The position numbers and the translations under genes were made by a program. 64,000 nt of DNA from Streptomyces sp. SirexAA-E (GTDB taxonomy: Bacteria; Actinomycetota; Actinomycetes; Streptomycetales; Streptomycetaceae): the NCBI RefSeq assembly GCF_000177195.2, contig NC_015953.1:4774001-4838000 (forward strand). Direction: 5' to 3'. Below the pieces are notes generated by a model that had not been told where the DNA came from, searched no databases, and saw only the letters and a list, made by a program, of their open reading frames with translations. Positions within the stretch are counted from its first letter, which is position 1. Every line of letters begins with the position of its first letter. Of this stretch, positions 37,435 through 46,633 are shown piece by piece.

Positions 37435-38514
37435 GTGATACTCACCCGGGGAGCGAGAACCACGGGCGCGGTGCTCTGCGCCGTGCTCGGGATCGTCGTC
37501 GCCTGCTGGATCGTGCGGGACCTGAGGGCGATGGGGGACCCGGTCGACCTGGTGCGCCACTGGGCCGGTTACGCGGACGCCCGGCCCGCCGCACCGCCCG
37601 TCACCACACAGACCGACGCGGTGCTGCTCGTCGTCTACGCCGCCGTACTCTTCACCGTGGCGCGCTCCCCGGTCGCGGCGGCCGCGCTGGTGTCCACCGG
37701 AGTGGTCACGCTGGCCCTGCGGCTGCCCTCCGTCTGGACGGTGGGCGCCTCCTGGACGGACGGGCGGTACAGCGACGTCCTGCGTACCCGGGCACTGGTC
37801 GGCACCTTCGTGGTCCTGGCCGCGGCCCTCGCGCTGATCGTCACCGGCGCCGCCGGCCGCAGGCCGCCCGTGGACGCCTACGAGCCGCTGCCCACCCGGC
37901 CCGGCCGGGGGGCCCGGGCCGCCGCCTTCGTGGCGCTCGGCGCCTCGGCGGCCGTGCTCGTCGCCTGGGAGGTCCGGCAGTTCGTCACGCTGCCCTCCGG
38001 CGTGTATCCCGACCGGCTCGTCGGCGGGCGGGCCGTCCTGACGGGGCTGACCGACGGGCCGCCCGGCTGGGGCGCCCTGGCGCTCGCGGCCGTCTGTCTG
38101 GTGGTGGCGTGGACCGCGCTCCTGGGAGCCGTCCACTCCCGGCCGCTGGGGATGATCGCGGGCGGCTTCCTGCTGCTCCAGGGGAGCTTCGGTGCGGCCC
38201 GGGCGGTCCACCACGAACTGCTGGTGCACTTCGGCGAGTTGCAGATCGAGTACCGACTCGTGGTGGCCACCTCGTTCTTCCAGGCCCTTGCCGGGGCCGT
38301 CGCGCTGCTCGCGCTGTCCCGTGAGGGCCTCGCGGACCCGGGCGGCCCCGACCCGGTACCCGGCGGCTACGGCTACCCGCCCGCCGGTTCCTCCGGGTAC
38401 GGGTACCCGTCGGCCGGGCCCGGATACGCCGGTCCGCCCGGGTACGGCCGTCCGCAGCCGGGCGGACCGGGTGACGGCCCGCCGCCGCCCGGCCCGCCGC
38501 CGCCCGGCTGGTGA
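37435..38514 (+). CDS. Multi-pass membrane protein with Pro/Gly/Tyr-rich tail
   Basis: I do not recognise the family. A 359-residue protein with about eight hydrophobic segments between residues 8 and 300, and a cytoplasmic or external tail (about 305-359) of GYGYP/GPPGYG repeats ending in PPPPG runs. Such tails are common on actinobacterial membrane proteins and may self-associate. GTG 37435 is the best start (GGAG 10 bases before), placing the first segment at the N-terminus. It converges with the S9 peptidase gene, only 12 bases apart. Confidence 0.78.
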   Translation: MILTRGARTTGAVLCAVLGIVVACWIVRDLRAMGDPVDLVRHWAGYADARPAAPPVTTQTDAVLLVVYAAVLFTVARSPVAAAALVSTGVVTLALRLPSVWTVGASWTDGRYSDVLRTRALVGTFVVLAAALALIVTGAAGRRPPVDAYEPLPTRPGRGARAAAFVALGASAAVLVAWEVRQFVTLPSGVYPDRLVGGRAVLTGLTDGPPGWGALALAAVCLVVAWTALLGAVHSRPLGMIAGGFLLLQGSFGAARAVHHELLVHFGELQIEYRLVVATSFFQALAGAVALLALSREGLADPGGPDPVPGGYGYPPAGSSGYGYPSAGPGYAGPPGYGRPQPGGPGDGPPPPGPPPPGW

Positions 38515-38526
38515 AACCCGGCGGCC

Positions 38527-40650
38527 CTACCGGGGGAGCCCCAGCGACCGCCTGAGGAAGTCCACCTGGAGCAGCAGCAGGTTCTCCGCCACCTGCTCCT
38601 GCGGCGTCATGTGCGTGACCCCGCTCAGCGGCAGCACCTCGTGCGGGCGTCCCGCCGCCAGCAGTGCCGAGGACAGCCGCAGGGCGTGGGCGACCACCAC
38701 GTTGTCGTCGGCGAGGCCGTGGACGATCATCATCGGCCGTACCTCGTCGGCGGGTCGCGAGAGCCCCTCGTCCGTCACCAGGGAGTTGGCCGCGTACACC
38801 TCGGGCTGCTCCGCCGGGTCGCCGAGGTAGCGCTCCGTGTAGTGCGTGTCGTACAGCCGCCAGTCCGTCACCGGGGCGCCCACCACGGCCGCGTGGAAGA
38901 CGTCGGGGCGGCGCAGCACCGCGAGGGCGGAGAGGTAACCGCCGTACGACCAGCCGCGCATGGCGACCTTCGTCAGGTCCAGCGGGAAGCGTCCGGCCAG
39001 CGCGTGCAGGGCCTCCACCTGGTCGTCGAGGGAGAGGGTGAAGTCGTCCCGCACGGCCTTCTCCCAGCCGGGTGAACGTCCCGGTGTGCCCCGGCCGTCC
39101 GCGGTGATCACGGCGAAGCCCTGGTCGGCGAACCACTGGGACGTGAGGTGCGCGTTGTGCGAGGCGACGACCCGGCGGCCGTGCGGTCCGCCGTAGGGGT
39201 CCATCAGGACAGGAAGCGGACCGTCGTCTTCCGTGTAGCCGGTGGGGAGCAGCACGGCGCACGGAATTCGCCGTGCGCCCCCTTCGGTCAGCCGCACTCC
39301 GGCAGACAGGACGGGTTCCTGGGCGTGGTTGGCGATCGTGGCGATCCGCTCGCCGTCCCGCAGGACCCGTACGGCCGTTCCCGGGCGCTCCAGGGAGGAG
39401 GAGACCATGACCGTCACCCCTCCCGCGCGCACCGCCGTGTGCACCCCGGGGCCCTCGCTGACGCGCTCGACGCCCAGCTCGTCGACCCGGTACACGTGGC
39501 TCTGGCCGGTCTCCGGGTCCGTGGCGCCCTCGCCGGCGGTGGCGGACACCAGGATGTCCGACTCACCGACGTCCAGCACCGCCTGGATGTGCAACCGGTC
39601 GCCGGTCAGCGGCCGGTCGCCGACCGAGAGCACCCGTGCGCCACCTTCGTCGGCGACGCGGACGAGCCTTCCGTCGGGGGCCCAGGCGGGCACTCCGGCG
39701 AAAAGTTCCAGCCACACCGGATCCTCGTCGACATGGACCGTACGGGTCGCGCCGGTCTCCGTGTCCACGGCCAGATACAGCTGACCGCGCTGGTCACGAG
39801 CCTGCACCAGCAACAGCGGGGTGCCGGCCGATGACCAGTGGACACGTGCCAGATACGGGAAGCGGGTCCGATCCCAGACAACTTCCGTACGGGCCCCGCC
39901 GAGGTCCGTCAGGAACAGCCGCACTTCGGCGTCGGGCGTGCCGGCGGCCGGGTAGGCGATCTCGGCGGGCCTGCTGCCCGGGTTGGCCGGATCGGCGATC
40001 CACCACCGCCGCACGGCGCCGTCGTCGGCCCGGGCGACCAGCAGCCGGTCCGAATCCGGCGACCACCAGAAGCCGCGGTGGCGGCCCATCTCCTCGGCCG
40101 CGACGAACTCCGCCAGCCCGTACGTGGTGTGCTCGTCCTCCGGCTCCGCGATCGCGCGGTCCCCCTCGCCGTCCACCCCCACGATCCGCAGCGCGCCCCC
40201 GGCGACGTAGGCGATGTGCCGGCCGTCGGGGGAGGGCCGGGGGTCGAGCACCGGGCCGGTCACCGGGAGCGCCCGCGCCGTGCCCGCCCCCAACTCGGCC
40301 ACGTACACCGTGCCGGAGAGGGCGAACGCGGCCAACTCGGCGGCGGCGTCCACCGCGTAGCCGACGATGCCCGCGGAACCCTCCCGCGTCCGTTCCCGGC
40401 GGGCGCGCTCCTGCGGCGACAGCCTCTCCGCCGAACCGTCCAGCAGAGCCCCGGGATCGGCGGCGACGCTCTCCTCGCCGGTGCGGGTGTCCAGCACCAT
40501 GAGGCGGTTCGTCCGGTCCGTGCCGGAGGAGGACCGGAGGAAGACCACCCTCGTCCCATCCGGTGAGACGGTGAAGGACCGGGGTGCGCCGAGAGTGAAC
40601 CGCTGGGTCCGGGCGTGCTGGCGTGGAAAGGACAGCTTCTGCGAGGTCAT
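38527..40650 (-). CDS. S9-family prolyl oligopeptidase/dipeptidyl-peptidase IV-like protein
   Basis: A 707-residue serine peptidase with no signal peptide. The N-terminal two-thirds is a DPP IV-type beta-propeller (for example WWSPDSDRLLVARADD). The C-terminal alpha/beta hydrolase has GWSYGGY (Ser568), GLADDNV (Asp648) and GVTHM (His680), with spacing like DPP IV. It probably removes dipeptides from peptides in the cytoplasm, which would suit the peptide importers next door. ATG 40650 begins the conserved part; upstream frame is discarded. Confidence 0.93.
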   Translation of the reverse strand: MTSQKLSFPRQHARTQRFTLGAPRSFTVSPDGTRVVFLRSSSGTDRTNRLMVLDTRTGEESVAADPGALLDGSAERLSPQERARRERTREGSAGIVGYAVDAAAELAAFALSGTVYVAELGAGTARALPVTGPVLDPRPSPDGRHIAYVAGGALRIVGVDGEGDRAIAEPEDEHTTYGLAEFVAAEEMGRHRGFWWSPDSDRLLVARADDGAVRRWWIADPANPGSRPAEIAYPAAGTPDAEVRLFLTDLGGARTEVVWDRTRFPYLARVHWSSAGTPLLLVQARDQRGQLYLAVDTETGATRTVHVDEDPVWLELFAGVPAWAPDGRLVRVADEGGARVLSVGDRPLTGDRLHIQAVLDVGESDILVSATAGEGATDPETGQSHVYRVDELGVERVSEGPGVHTAVRAGGVTVMVSSSLERPGTAVRVLRDGERIATIANHAQEPVLSAGVRLTEGGARRIPCAVLLPTGYTEDDGPLPVLMDPYGGPHGRRVVASHNAHLTSQWFADQGFAVITADGRGTPGRSPGWEKAVRDDFTLSLDDQVEALHALAGRFPLDLTKVAMRGWSYGGYLSALAVLRRPDVFHAAVVGAPVTDWRLYDTHYTERYLGDPAEQPEVYAANSLVTDEGLSRPADEVRPMMIVHGLADDNVVVAHALRLSSALLAAGRPHEVLPLSGVTHMTPQEQVAENLLLLQVDFLRRSLGLPR

Positions 40651-40816
40651 GGCACCGAACCTAGCCGTGGAGTGCCGGTCCGTGCGCCCCTCGTGCTGCT
40701 GTGCCCCGATCAATGCGTCGGCACGGATAGTTATGATCCGTAGCGCTCGGTGGGTATGAACCTGCTGGCTCCATGTGTGCTGCCCGTCCCGACCGTACTG
40801 ATGGAGGTGAACCGCC

Positions 40817-41011
40817 GTGGCACTCTCGATTTCGGCGGTGGTGCTGCTGGCGATCGTCGTCTTCCTGCTGATCCGGAAATCCGGACTGAAGGGCGGACAC
40901 GCGGTGGTCTGCATGTTGCTCGGGTTCTATCTCGCGAGCTCGTCGATCGGCCCGACCATCTCGGAGGTGACTTCGAACGTGGCGGGCATGATCGGCGGGA
41001 TCAAGTTCTGA
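40817..41011 (+). CDS. Small conserved hydrophobic protein (64 aa)
   Basis: A 64-residue protein with two hydrophobic segments (about residues 4-19 and 28-46) joined by a basic turn (RKSGLKGGH), ending SEVTSNVAGMIGGIKF. Homologues occur widely in Streptomyces but I know no function. GTG 40817 is supported by GGAGGTGA at ideal distance. It lies divergently from the peptidase and 86 bases before mshB. Confidence 0.75.
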   Translation: MALSISAVVLLAIVVFLLIRKSGLKGGHAVVCMLLGFYLASSSIGPTISEVTSNVAGMIGGIKF

Positions 41012-41085
41012 TCCGGATACCCGCACCGGGCCTCTTCATGCCCGTCGGCCCCGTGGGGCGGTCGGACCGAGGGGCGGGCGGCTCG

Positions 41086-41091
41086 TAGGCT
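41086..41091 (+). promoter_or_regulatory. Probable -10 box giving leaderless mshB mRNA
   Basis: TAGGCT ends 6 bases before the mshB ATG and there is no Shine-Dalgarno, so transcription probably starts at the A of ATG. Confidence 0.5.
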
Positions 41092-41097
41092 GGTCCC

Positions 41098-42006
41098 ATG
41101 AAGGACCTTCCCGCCCGCCGTCTGCTCCTGGTGCACGCGCACCCCGACGACGAGTCGATCAACAACGGCGCCACCATGGCCAGGTACGCGGCCGAGGGCG
41201 CCCACGTCACCCTGGTGACGTGCACACTCGGCGAAGAGGGCGAGGTCATCCCACCGGACCTGGCCCACCTCGCCGCCGACCGGGACGACACCCTCGGTTC
41301 CCACCGCGTCGGTGAACTCGCCGCCGCGATGAGGGAGCTGGGCGTCACCGACCACCGCTTCCTGGGCGGCCCCGGGCGGTACAGGGACTCCGGGATGATG
41401 GGCACCGAGCAGAACCACCGGCCCGGTGCCTTCTGGGACGCCGACCTGGACGAGGCGGCCGGACACCTGGCCGAGGTGATCCGCTCGGTGCGCCCCCAGG
41501 TCCTCGTCACCTACGACCCGGACGGGGGCTACGGCCACCCGGACCACATCCAGGCGCACCGGGTCGCGATGCGCGCCGCCGAGCTGGCCGCGGACCCGGC
41601 GTACGGCACCGGCGAGCCGCACACGATCGCGAAGACCTACTGGAACCGGGTGCCCCGGTCGGTGGCCGAGGAGGCCTTCGCCCGGCTGCGGGAGAGCGCC
41701 CCGGACGCCTTCGGAGGGATCGCCGCCGTCGGTGACGTCCCGGGGGTGGTGGACGACGACCGGATCACCGCGGAGATCGACGGCTCGGCCCACGCGGCGG
41801 CGAAGACCGCCGCGATGCGGGCGCACGCCACCCAGATCGCGGTGGACGGCCCGTACTTCGCTCTTTCGAACGACCTGGGGCAGCCCGTCTTCACCGCCGA
41901 GTACTACGAGTTGGTACGAGGGGCCGCGGGCGGGGACGATGGTGCCAGGGAGCACGACCTCTTCGCGGGCGTGCCGGACGCGGCGGCACCGGGAGCGGGG
42001 ACATGA
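41098..42006 (+). CDS. mshB: GlcNAc-Ins deacetylase of mycothiol synthesis
   Basis: A 302-residue zinc enzyme that removes acetate from N-acetylglucosaminyl-inositol, the second step of mycothiol synthesis. The LmbE-type AHPDDE motif gives H15 and D18 as zinc ligands, with H147 in YGHPDH as the third. Length and the segment LGGPGRYRDSGMMGTE match MshB rather than its paralogue Mca. Overlaps the next gene by ATGA. M. tuberculosis has the same pair (Rv1170-Rv1171). Confidence 0.93.
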   Translation: MKDLPARRLLLVHAHPDDESINNGATMARYAAEGAHVTLVTCTLGEEGEVIPPDLAHLAADRDDTLGSHRVGELAAAMRELGVTDHRFLGGPGRYRDSGMMGTEQNHRPGAFWDADLDEAAGHLAEVIRSVRPQVLVTYDPDGGYGHPDHIQAHRVAMRAAELAADPAYGTGEPHTIAKTYWNRVPRSVAEEAFARLRESAPDAFGGIAAVGDVPGVVDDDRITAEIDGSAHAAAKTAAMRAHATQIAVDGPYFALSNDLGQPVFTAEYYELVRGAAGGDDGAREHDLFAGVPDAAAPGAGT

Positions 42007-42467
42007 GCAGCAGGCAGCAGCGGGAGCGCGCCTCGTCGCGGGCGCCGCGCACCAACGCCCCGCCCAGGGCCCCGGAACCCACCGGGCTCGCCGCCCGCCC
42101 GAACCCCGCCAGGATCGCCGTGTACGCCGGTCTCGTGCTCCTGGGGGCGGCCCTGGGGGTCGCCGGCACCCTGGTGCAAGCGGCCCTGTTCCCGGGCGGA
42201 TTGGTCCTCGCGCTGGTGGCGTCGGCCGGACTGTTCTACGGCGGCAGGGTGCTCACCGGGACCCAGCTCGGCGCGCTGGCCCCGGCGGTGGGCTGGTTCG
42301 TCGTGGTGGTTCTCCTGCTCGGCGGGCGCCCCGAGGGCGACTACGTCTTCGGTGACGCGGTCGGCCTGGCGCTCTTCATGCTCGGGACGATGGCCGTCGC
42401 TGTGATGTGTGCCACCATGTCCCGCCTGCCTTATCCGGCCAACGACACCCGTCCACCTGGGACGTGA
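42003..42467 (+). CDS. DUF6113-type membrane protein
   Basis: A 154-residue protein with an Arg/Pro-rich cytoplasmic start (about 40 residues) and four membrane segments (about 40-62, 65-85, 90-107 and 118-138). It is translationally coupled to mshB by ATGA. A small membrane protein is found at this place in other actinobacteria too. Function unknown. Confidence 0.8.
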   Translation: MSSRQQRERASSRAPRTNAPPRAPEPTGLAARPNPARIAVYAGLVLLGAALGVAGTLVQAALFPGGLVLALVASAGLFYGGRVLTGTQLGALAPAVGWFVVVVLLLGGRPEGDYVFGDAVGLALFMLGTMAVAVMCATMSRLPYPANDTRPPGT

Positions 42468-42477
42468 TGTGCTGTCT

Positions 42478-42510
42478 CCGCTCCCGGACCGCCGCTCCGG
42501 GCGGGAGCGG
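42478..42510 (+). terminator. Hairpin after the mshB pair
   Basis: CCGCTCCC (42478-42485) pairs with GGGAGCGG (42503-42510), with further GC pairing inside. Confidence 0.5.
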
Positions 42511-42642
42511 TCGTGTCCTTGTCACCCCAGGGAGCGGCGAGTCCTACGGCGGCGGCCAGTAAGCTGGTGCGCGCGCCGAGCCGTCCCCTGGCCTGCGGCA
42601 TGGGGGAAGTACGGGCGGCGGAGCCAATCGGGAGAACCTGCT

Positions 42643-44799
42643 TTGAGTCGTGAAACTGACAGTTCGTCCTCCGGGCCCCAGGGGCGCGGCGGAGCCGCGT
42701 ACCCGTCGGGTACGCCGCCGTACGGATCACGCCAGTATCCGTCGCTGCACCCGTCCGAGGGCGGGCCGGGAGAGGCTCCGGAACCTGCGGACCCGCCCCG
42801 GCCCGACGAGCCCAGGACGGAGACGACGCTGACGACCCGTATCCGGATCAACATCCCGGGTTCGCGTCCGATCCCGCCTGTCGTCATGCGTACGCCCATG
42901 AGCGACACCGACACCTCCGGCGGCCGTCCGGACACCGAGCGCACCGGCAGCACCCCGAGGCCGGGCACGTCCGCCGACGGCGAGTCGCCGGCCGGCGACG
43001 AGCGGGGCGGTCAGGAGCCCAAGGCGCGGGACGGCGACGCCCCCGCCGAGAAGCCGGCCAAGGAGAAGAGCGGCAGCGACTGGTTCGCCCCGCGCAAGCC
43101 GGTGGCACCCGGGCCTGCGGCGCCCGCCGCCGCGGGCGGTGGCAGCGGGTCCGGTTCCGGCGGCGGCCCGGGCTCCGGTTCCGGTCCGGCCTTCGGTCCG
43201 GGTACGGGTACCGGGTCCGGCGGGGGCTTCGGTGCGGGGCTGAGCGCGGGGGCCGGTTCCGCTTCGGGCGGCCCGGCCGCCGGCTCCGGCTCCGGTTCGG
43301 CCTCGGTGCCGCCCCGCGCCGATCTGCCGTTCCGCCCCGAAGGGGGCACATCCGGGCCGGATCGCAGCTCCCTGGACGCGTTCGGCGCGGACGGTCCCGG
43401 CGGCCCGGGTGCCGCGGCGTCCGGTGGCCGCGGCCAGGCGCCGTCCGGTCCCACCACGGGCCCGATGACCGGGAGTTCGTCCCTGACCCCGGACCTCGAC
43501 AAGCTCACCGGCCGGACCGGCGGTTCGGGCCCGGCGGGCTCCGGCGGGGCCCGGCCCGGCGGCGCGTCCGGCCCGGGCGGTCCCGCGGGCTCCGGTTCCG
43601 TACCGCCGCGGTTGTCCGACGACACGGCGATCCTCACGCCGCAGGTGCCCGCGCCCGGTCGCGGGCCCGCCGGCAACGTCTCCGGTGACACCCTCACCAG
43701 CGGCATCCCCGTCGTACCCCCGGAGTCCCGTTCCGGGTTCCCGGGCGGCCCCGGAGACCTGGGCAAGCGGCCCGGCGACGGCCCGGGCGGTCCTGCCGGG
43801 CCCGCCGCGGCGGCGCCCGCGCCCGCGCCGAAGCCCGCCCCGCCCGCCAAGAAGGGCCGCTCCAAGCTGGTCCTCCTGTGCGTCGGCGTCTTCGTGCTGT
43901 TCGGCATCGCCTACGGCGCCGGACTGCTGATGAACCACTCCGAGGTGCCCAAGGGCACCACCGTCCTCGGTGCGGACATCGGCGGCGGCACGAAGGAGGA
44001 GGCGGTCACCAAGCTCGAGGCCGCCTTCGGCAAGCGGGCCCAGGCGCCCCTGACGCTGTCCGTGGACGGCAAGGAGCAGAAGCTGGACCCGGAGAAGGCG
44101 GGTCTCACCCTGAACAGCCAGGAGACCGTACGGGGCGCCGCGGGCAGCGACTACAACCCGGTCTCCGTGATCGGTTCGCTGTTCGGCGGGGCACGCCCGG
44201 CCGACCCGGTGATCCCGGTCGACGAGGAGAAGCTCGGCCTCGCGCTGACCGAGCTCGCGGGCGTCTCGGGCTCCGCCAACGACGGAACCATCAGGTTCGA
44301 GCCGAACAAGGCCGTGCCGGTCCCGGGCAGGTCCGGCCAGGCGCTCGACGTCAACCGGTCGATGATCTCCGTCCGCGACGCCTACCGCGCGCAGGTCGAG
44401 ACGGGCAAGCCCGCCGTCGTCGAACTGCCGGTCGCCACCACCGAACCCACCATCGACCAGGCCGAACTGGACCGGGCGATGAAGGAGTTCGCGGAGCCCG
44501 CGATGTCGGGGCTGATCACCATCAAGGCCGGAGCCAAGCAGATCGACTTCGGGCCGGCGCGGTCGCTGCCGAAGATCCTCTCCATGAAGCCGGTCGACGG
44601 CCGCCTGGTCGAGGTCTACGACAAGAAGGCGATCGACACCCTGCTGGACGGTGTCTTCGACGGCATCATGATCACCAAGGGCGACGGTCAGCAGCACGAG
44701 GTCGGCGCCGACGACGTGGCCCACGCCATGCAGACCGCGCTCCTCGGCAAGACGCCCGCCGAGCGTACGGTCGCCATCGACCTGGGGGGCGAGGGCTGA
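42643..44799 (+). CDS. Membrane-anchored protein with peptidoglycan-binding (VanW-associated) domains
   Basis: A 718-residue bitopic protein. Residues 1-405 are a very Gly/Pro/Ser-rich cytoplasmic region without predicted fold, apart from TTLTTRIRINIPGSRPIPPVV near residue 65. A membrane segment follows at about 407-430 (LVLLCVGVFVLFGIAYGAGLLM). Residues about 435-715 form two repeats of the PG_binding_4 type (EAVTKLEAAFG, LTLSVDGKEQKLDPEKAGL) usually found beside VanW. TTG 42643 is chosen from the GGGAG 8 bases before it. Likely a wall-facing protein; no enzyme motif is seen. Confidence 0.8.
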   Translation: MSRETDSSSSGPQGRGGAAYPSGTPPYGSRQYPSLHPSEGGPGEAPEPADPPRPDEPRTETTLTTRIRINIPGSRPIPPVVMRTPMSDTDTSGGRPDTERTGSTPRPGTSADGESPAGDERGGQEPKARDGDAPAEKPAKEKSGSDWFAPRKPVAPGPAAPAAAGGGSGSGSGGGPGSGSGPAFGPGTGTGSGGGFGAGLSAGAGSASGGPAAGSGSGSASVPPRADLPFRPEGGTSGPDRSSLDAFGADGPGGPGAAASGGRGQAPSGPTTGPMTGSSSLTPDLDKLTGRTGGSGPAGSGGARPGGASGPGGPAGSGSVPPRLSDDTAILTPQVPAPGRGPAGNVSGDTLTSGIPVVPPESRSGFPGGPGDLGKRPGDGPGGPAGPAAAAPAPAPKPAPPAKKGRSKLVLLCVGVFVLFGIAYGAGLLMNHSEVPKGTTVLGADIGGGTKEEAVTKLEAAFGKRAQAPLTLSVDGKEQKLDPEKAGLTLNSQETVRGAAGSDYNPVSVIGSLFGGARPADPVIPVDEEKLGLALTELAGVSGSANDGTIRFEPNKAVPVPGRSGQALDVNRSMISVRDAYRAQVETGKPAVVELPVATTEPTIDQAELDRAMKEFAEPAMSGLITIKAGAKQIDFGPARSLPKILSMKPVDGRLVEVYDKKAIDTLLDGVFDGIMITKGDGQQHEVGADDVAHAMQTALLGKTPAERTVAIDLGGEG

Positions 44800-44822
44800 C
44801 CGCCCGAGTCACCCGCGCACCC

Positions 44823-44856
44823 GCCGCCCCCGGCCGGACCTCCGGCCGGGGGCGGC
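44823..44856 (+). terminator. Terminator before the ABC/two-component operon
   Basis: A 16-base GC stem (44823-44838 with 44841-44856) with a 2-base loop, 24 bases after the preceding stop. Confidence 0.75.
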
Positions 44857-44869
44857 GTCGCACGCCCCA

Positions 44870-44889
44870 GGCATGACATCTGTCATGCC
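44870..44889. promoter_or_regulatory. Putative operator of the downstream response regulator
   Basis: GGCATGACA-TC-TGTCATGCC, a perfect 9-2-9 palindrome 56 bases before the ABC ATPase start. Its position upstream of the likely promoter suits activation by the NarL-type regulator encoded at 47799, which would then control its own operon. Confidence 0.65.
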
Positions 44890-44945
44890 GGATCCACGAT
44901 CCGTGGCCCTGCCGGGCGGGCACCTGGTTCCGCCAGGCTGGACGC

Positions 44946-45881
44946 ATGACAACGACAGCCGCCGCACCCACCACGGCCAGAGCCCCCGTGGTGAGCTTCG
45001 AACACGTCAGCAAGGCCTACGGGGACGTACGGGCCGTGGACGGACTGACCCTCGACCTGCGCCCCGGCGAGACCGTGGCGCTGCTCGGCCCCAACGGCGC
45101 CGGCAAGTCCTCCACCCTCGACCTGCTCCTCGGGCTGCGCACCGCCGACTCCGGCACGGTCCGGATCCTCGGCACCTCCCCGCAGGCCGCCATCGCGGCG
45201 GGCCGCGTCGGCGCGATGCTCCAGACCGGCGGCCTGATGGAGGACGTCACCGTCGAGGAGCTGGTCCGGCTCGTCTGCGACCTCCACCCGCGGGCCCACC
45301 CGGTCGGTGAGGTGCTGGACCGCGCGGGCCTCACCCAGATCGCCGGCCGCATGGTCAACAAGCTCTCGGGCGGCCAGGAGCAGCGCGTGCGCTTCGCGCT
45401 CGCCACCGCCGGCGCCAACGACCTGATCGTGCTCGACGAGCCGACCACCGGCATGGACGTCACCGCACGGCAGGCCTTCTGGGCCACCATGCGCGAACAG
45501 GCCGACGCGGGCCGTACGGTGCTGTTCGCCACCCACTACCTCGAAGAGGCCGACGCGATCGCGGACCGGGTGCTCGTGCTCCACAAGGGCCGCCTCCTCG
45601 CCGACGGCACCGCCGCCGAGATCAAGGCGAAGGCGGGGGCCCGCCGGATCTCCTTCGAGCTGGAGGGACCGGTCGACGAACCGGCCCTGCGCTCGCTGCC
45701 GTTCCTGTCCGCGCTCGACATCAACGGCCACCGGGTCCGCGCCCAGTCGCACGACGCGGACGCGACCGTCCACGCGCTCTACGGCCTCGGCCTCTACCCG
45801 CGCGCGCTCGAAGTCGCCGGACTCGGCCTGGAACAGGCCTTCGTCGCCCTTACCGAGGCCGAGGAGGCCAGGACCGCATGA
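44946..45881 (+). CDS. ABC-2 type exporter ATPase
   Basis: A 311-residue DrrA/NatA-like ATPase. Walker A GPNGAGKSS (about residues 48-56), Q-loop MLQTGG, signature LSGGQEQRV, Walker B LIVLDEPTTGMD, H-loop FATHYLEEAD. The family exports drugs, lipids or peptides together with an ABC-2 permease. No Shine-Dalgarno is visible, and CAGGCT lies 6 bases upstream, so the mRNA may be leaderless. First of a four-gene overlapping operon. Confidence 0.93.
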   Translation: MTTTAAAPTTARAPVVSFEHVSKAYGDVRAVDGLTLDLRPGETVALLGPNGAGKSSTLDLLLGLRTADSGTVRILGTSPQAAIAAGRVGAMLQTGGLMEDVTVEELVRLVCDLHPRAHPVGEVLDRAGLTQIAGRMVNKLSGGQEQRVRFALATAGANDLIVLDEPTTGMDVTARQAFWATMREQADAGRTVLFATHYLEEADAIADRVLVLHKGRLLADGTAAEIKAKAGARRISFELEGPVDEPALRSLPFLSALDINGHRVRAQSHDADATVHALYGLGLYPRALEVAGLGLEQAFVALTEAEEARTA

Positions 45882-46633
45882 CGCACTACTTCTCCTGGAG
45901 CCTGACCAGGCTCGAAGTGCTCCGCACGCTGCGGAACAAGAAGTTCATGTTCTTCTCCGTCATCTACCCGTCGGTGATCTACCTGCTGATCTCCGGCACC
46001 CAGAACACCACCGACACGGTCCCGGACACCGATCTGACCCTCCAGGCCTTCTTCATGGTCTCGATGGCCTCCTTCGGCGCCCTGACCGCCGTCCTGATGG
46101 GCAACAGCGAACGCATCGCCAAGGAGCGCGAGAAGGGCTGGGTCCGCCAGCTCCGCCTCACCGCCCTGCCCGGCCGGGGTTACGTCCTGTCGAAGATCGC
46201 GGGCGCCGGCATCGTCACCCTGCCCTGCATCGTCGTCGTGTTCCTCGTCGCCGCGGGCGTCAAGGGCGTACGGCTCGACGCCTGGCAGTGGCTGGCGCTG
46301 ACCGGCCTCATCTGGGCGGGTTCCCTGGTGTTCGCCGCGCTCGGCGTCGCCATCGGGTACGTCGCCAGCGGTGACGCGGTCCGGCCGGTCACCATGATCA
46401 TCTACTTCGGACTCTCCATCCTGGGCGGCCTGTGGATGCCCACCACGGTCTTCCCGCAATGGCTCCGGTCGATCTCCGAGTGGCTGCCGACCCACGCGTA
46501 CGCTGCTCTCGGCCAGGCCGTCGAGATGGGCGGCTCGCCGCACGCCAAGGACATCGCGATCCTCTGCGCCTACTTCGTGCTCTTCGCGGGCGGTGCGGCC
46601 TGGCTCTACCGGAAGGACACCCTGAAGGCGTGA
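45878..46633 (+). CDS. ABC-2 type exporter permease
   Basis: A 251-residue permease with six membrane segments. It has the ABC-2 landmarks KEREKGWVRQLRLTALPGRGYVLSK (about residues 84-108) and LGGLWMPTTVFPQWLRSISEWLPTH (about 182-206). It overlaps both neighbours by 4 bases, so exporter and two-component genes form one coupled unit. Confidence 0.93.
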   Translation: MTHYFSWSLTRLEVLRTLRNKKFMFFSVIYPSVIYLLISGTQNTTDTVPDTDLTLQAFFMVSMASFGALTAVLMGNSERIAKEREKGWVRQLRLTALPGRGYVLSKIAGAGIVTLPCIVVVFLVAAGVKGVRLDAWQWLALTGLIWAGSLVFAALGVAIGYVASGDAVRPVTMIIYFGLSILGGLWMPTTVFPQWLRSISEWLPTHAYAALGQAVEMGGSPHAKDIAILCAYFVLFAGGAAWLYRKDTLKA

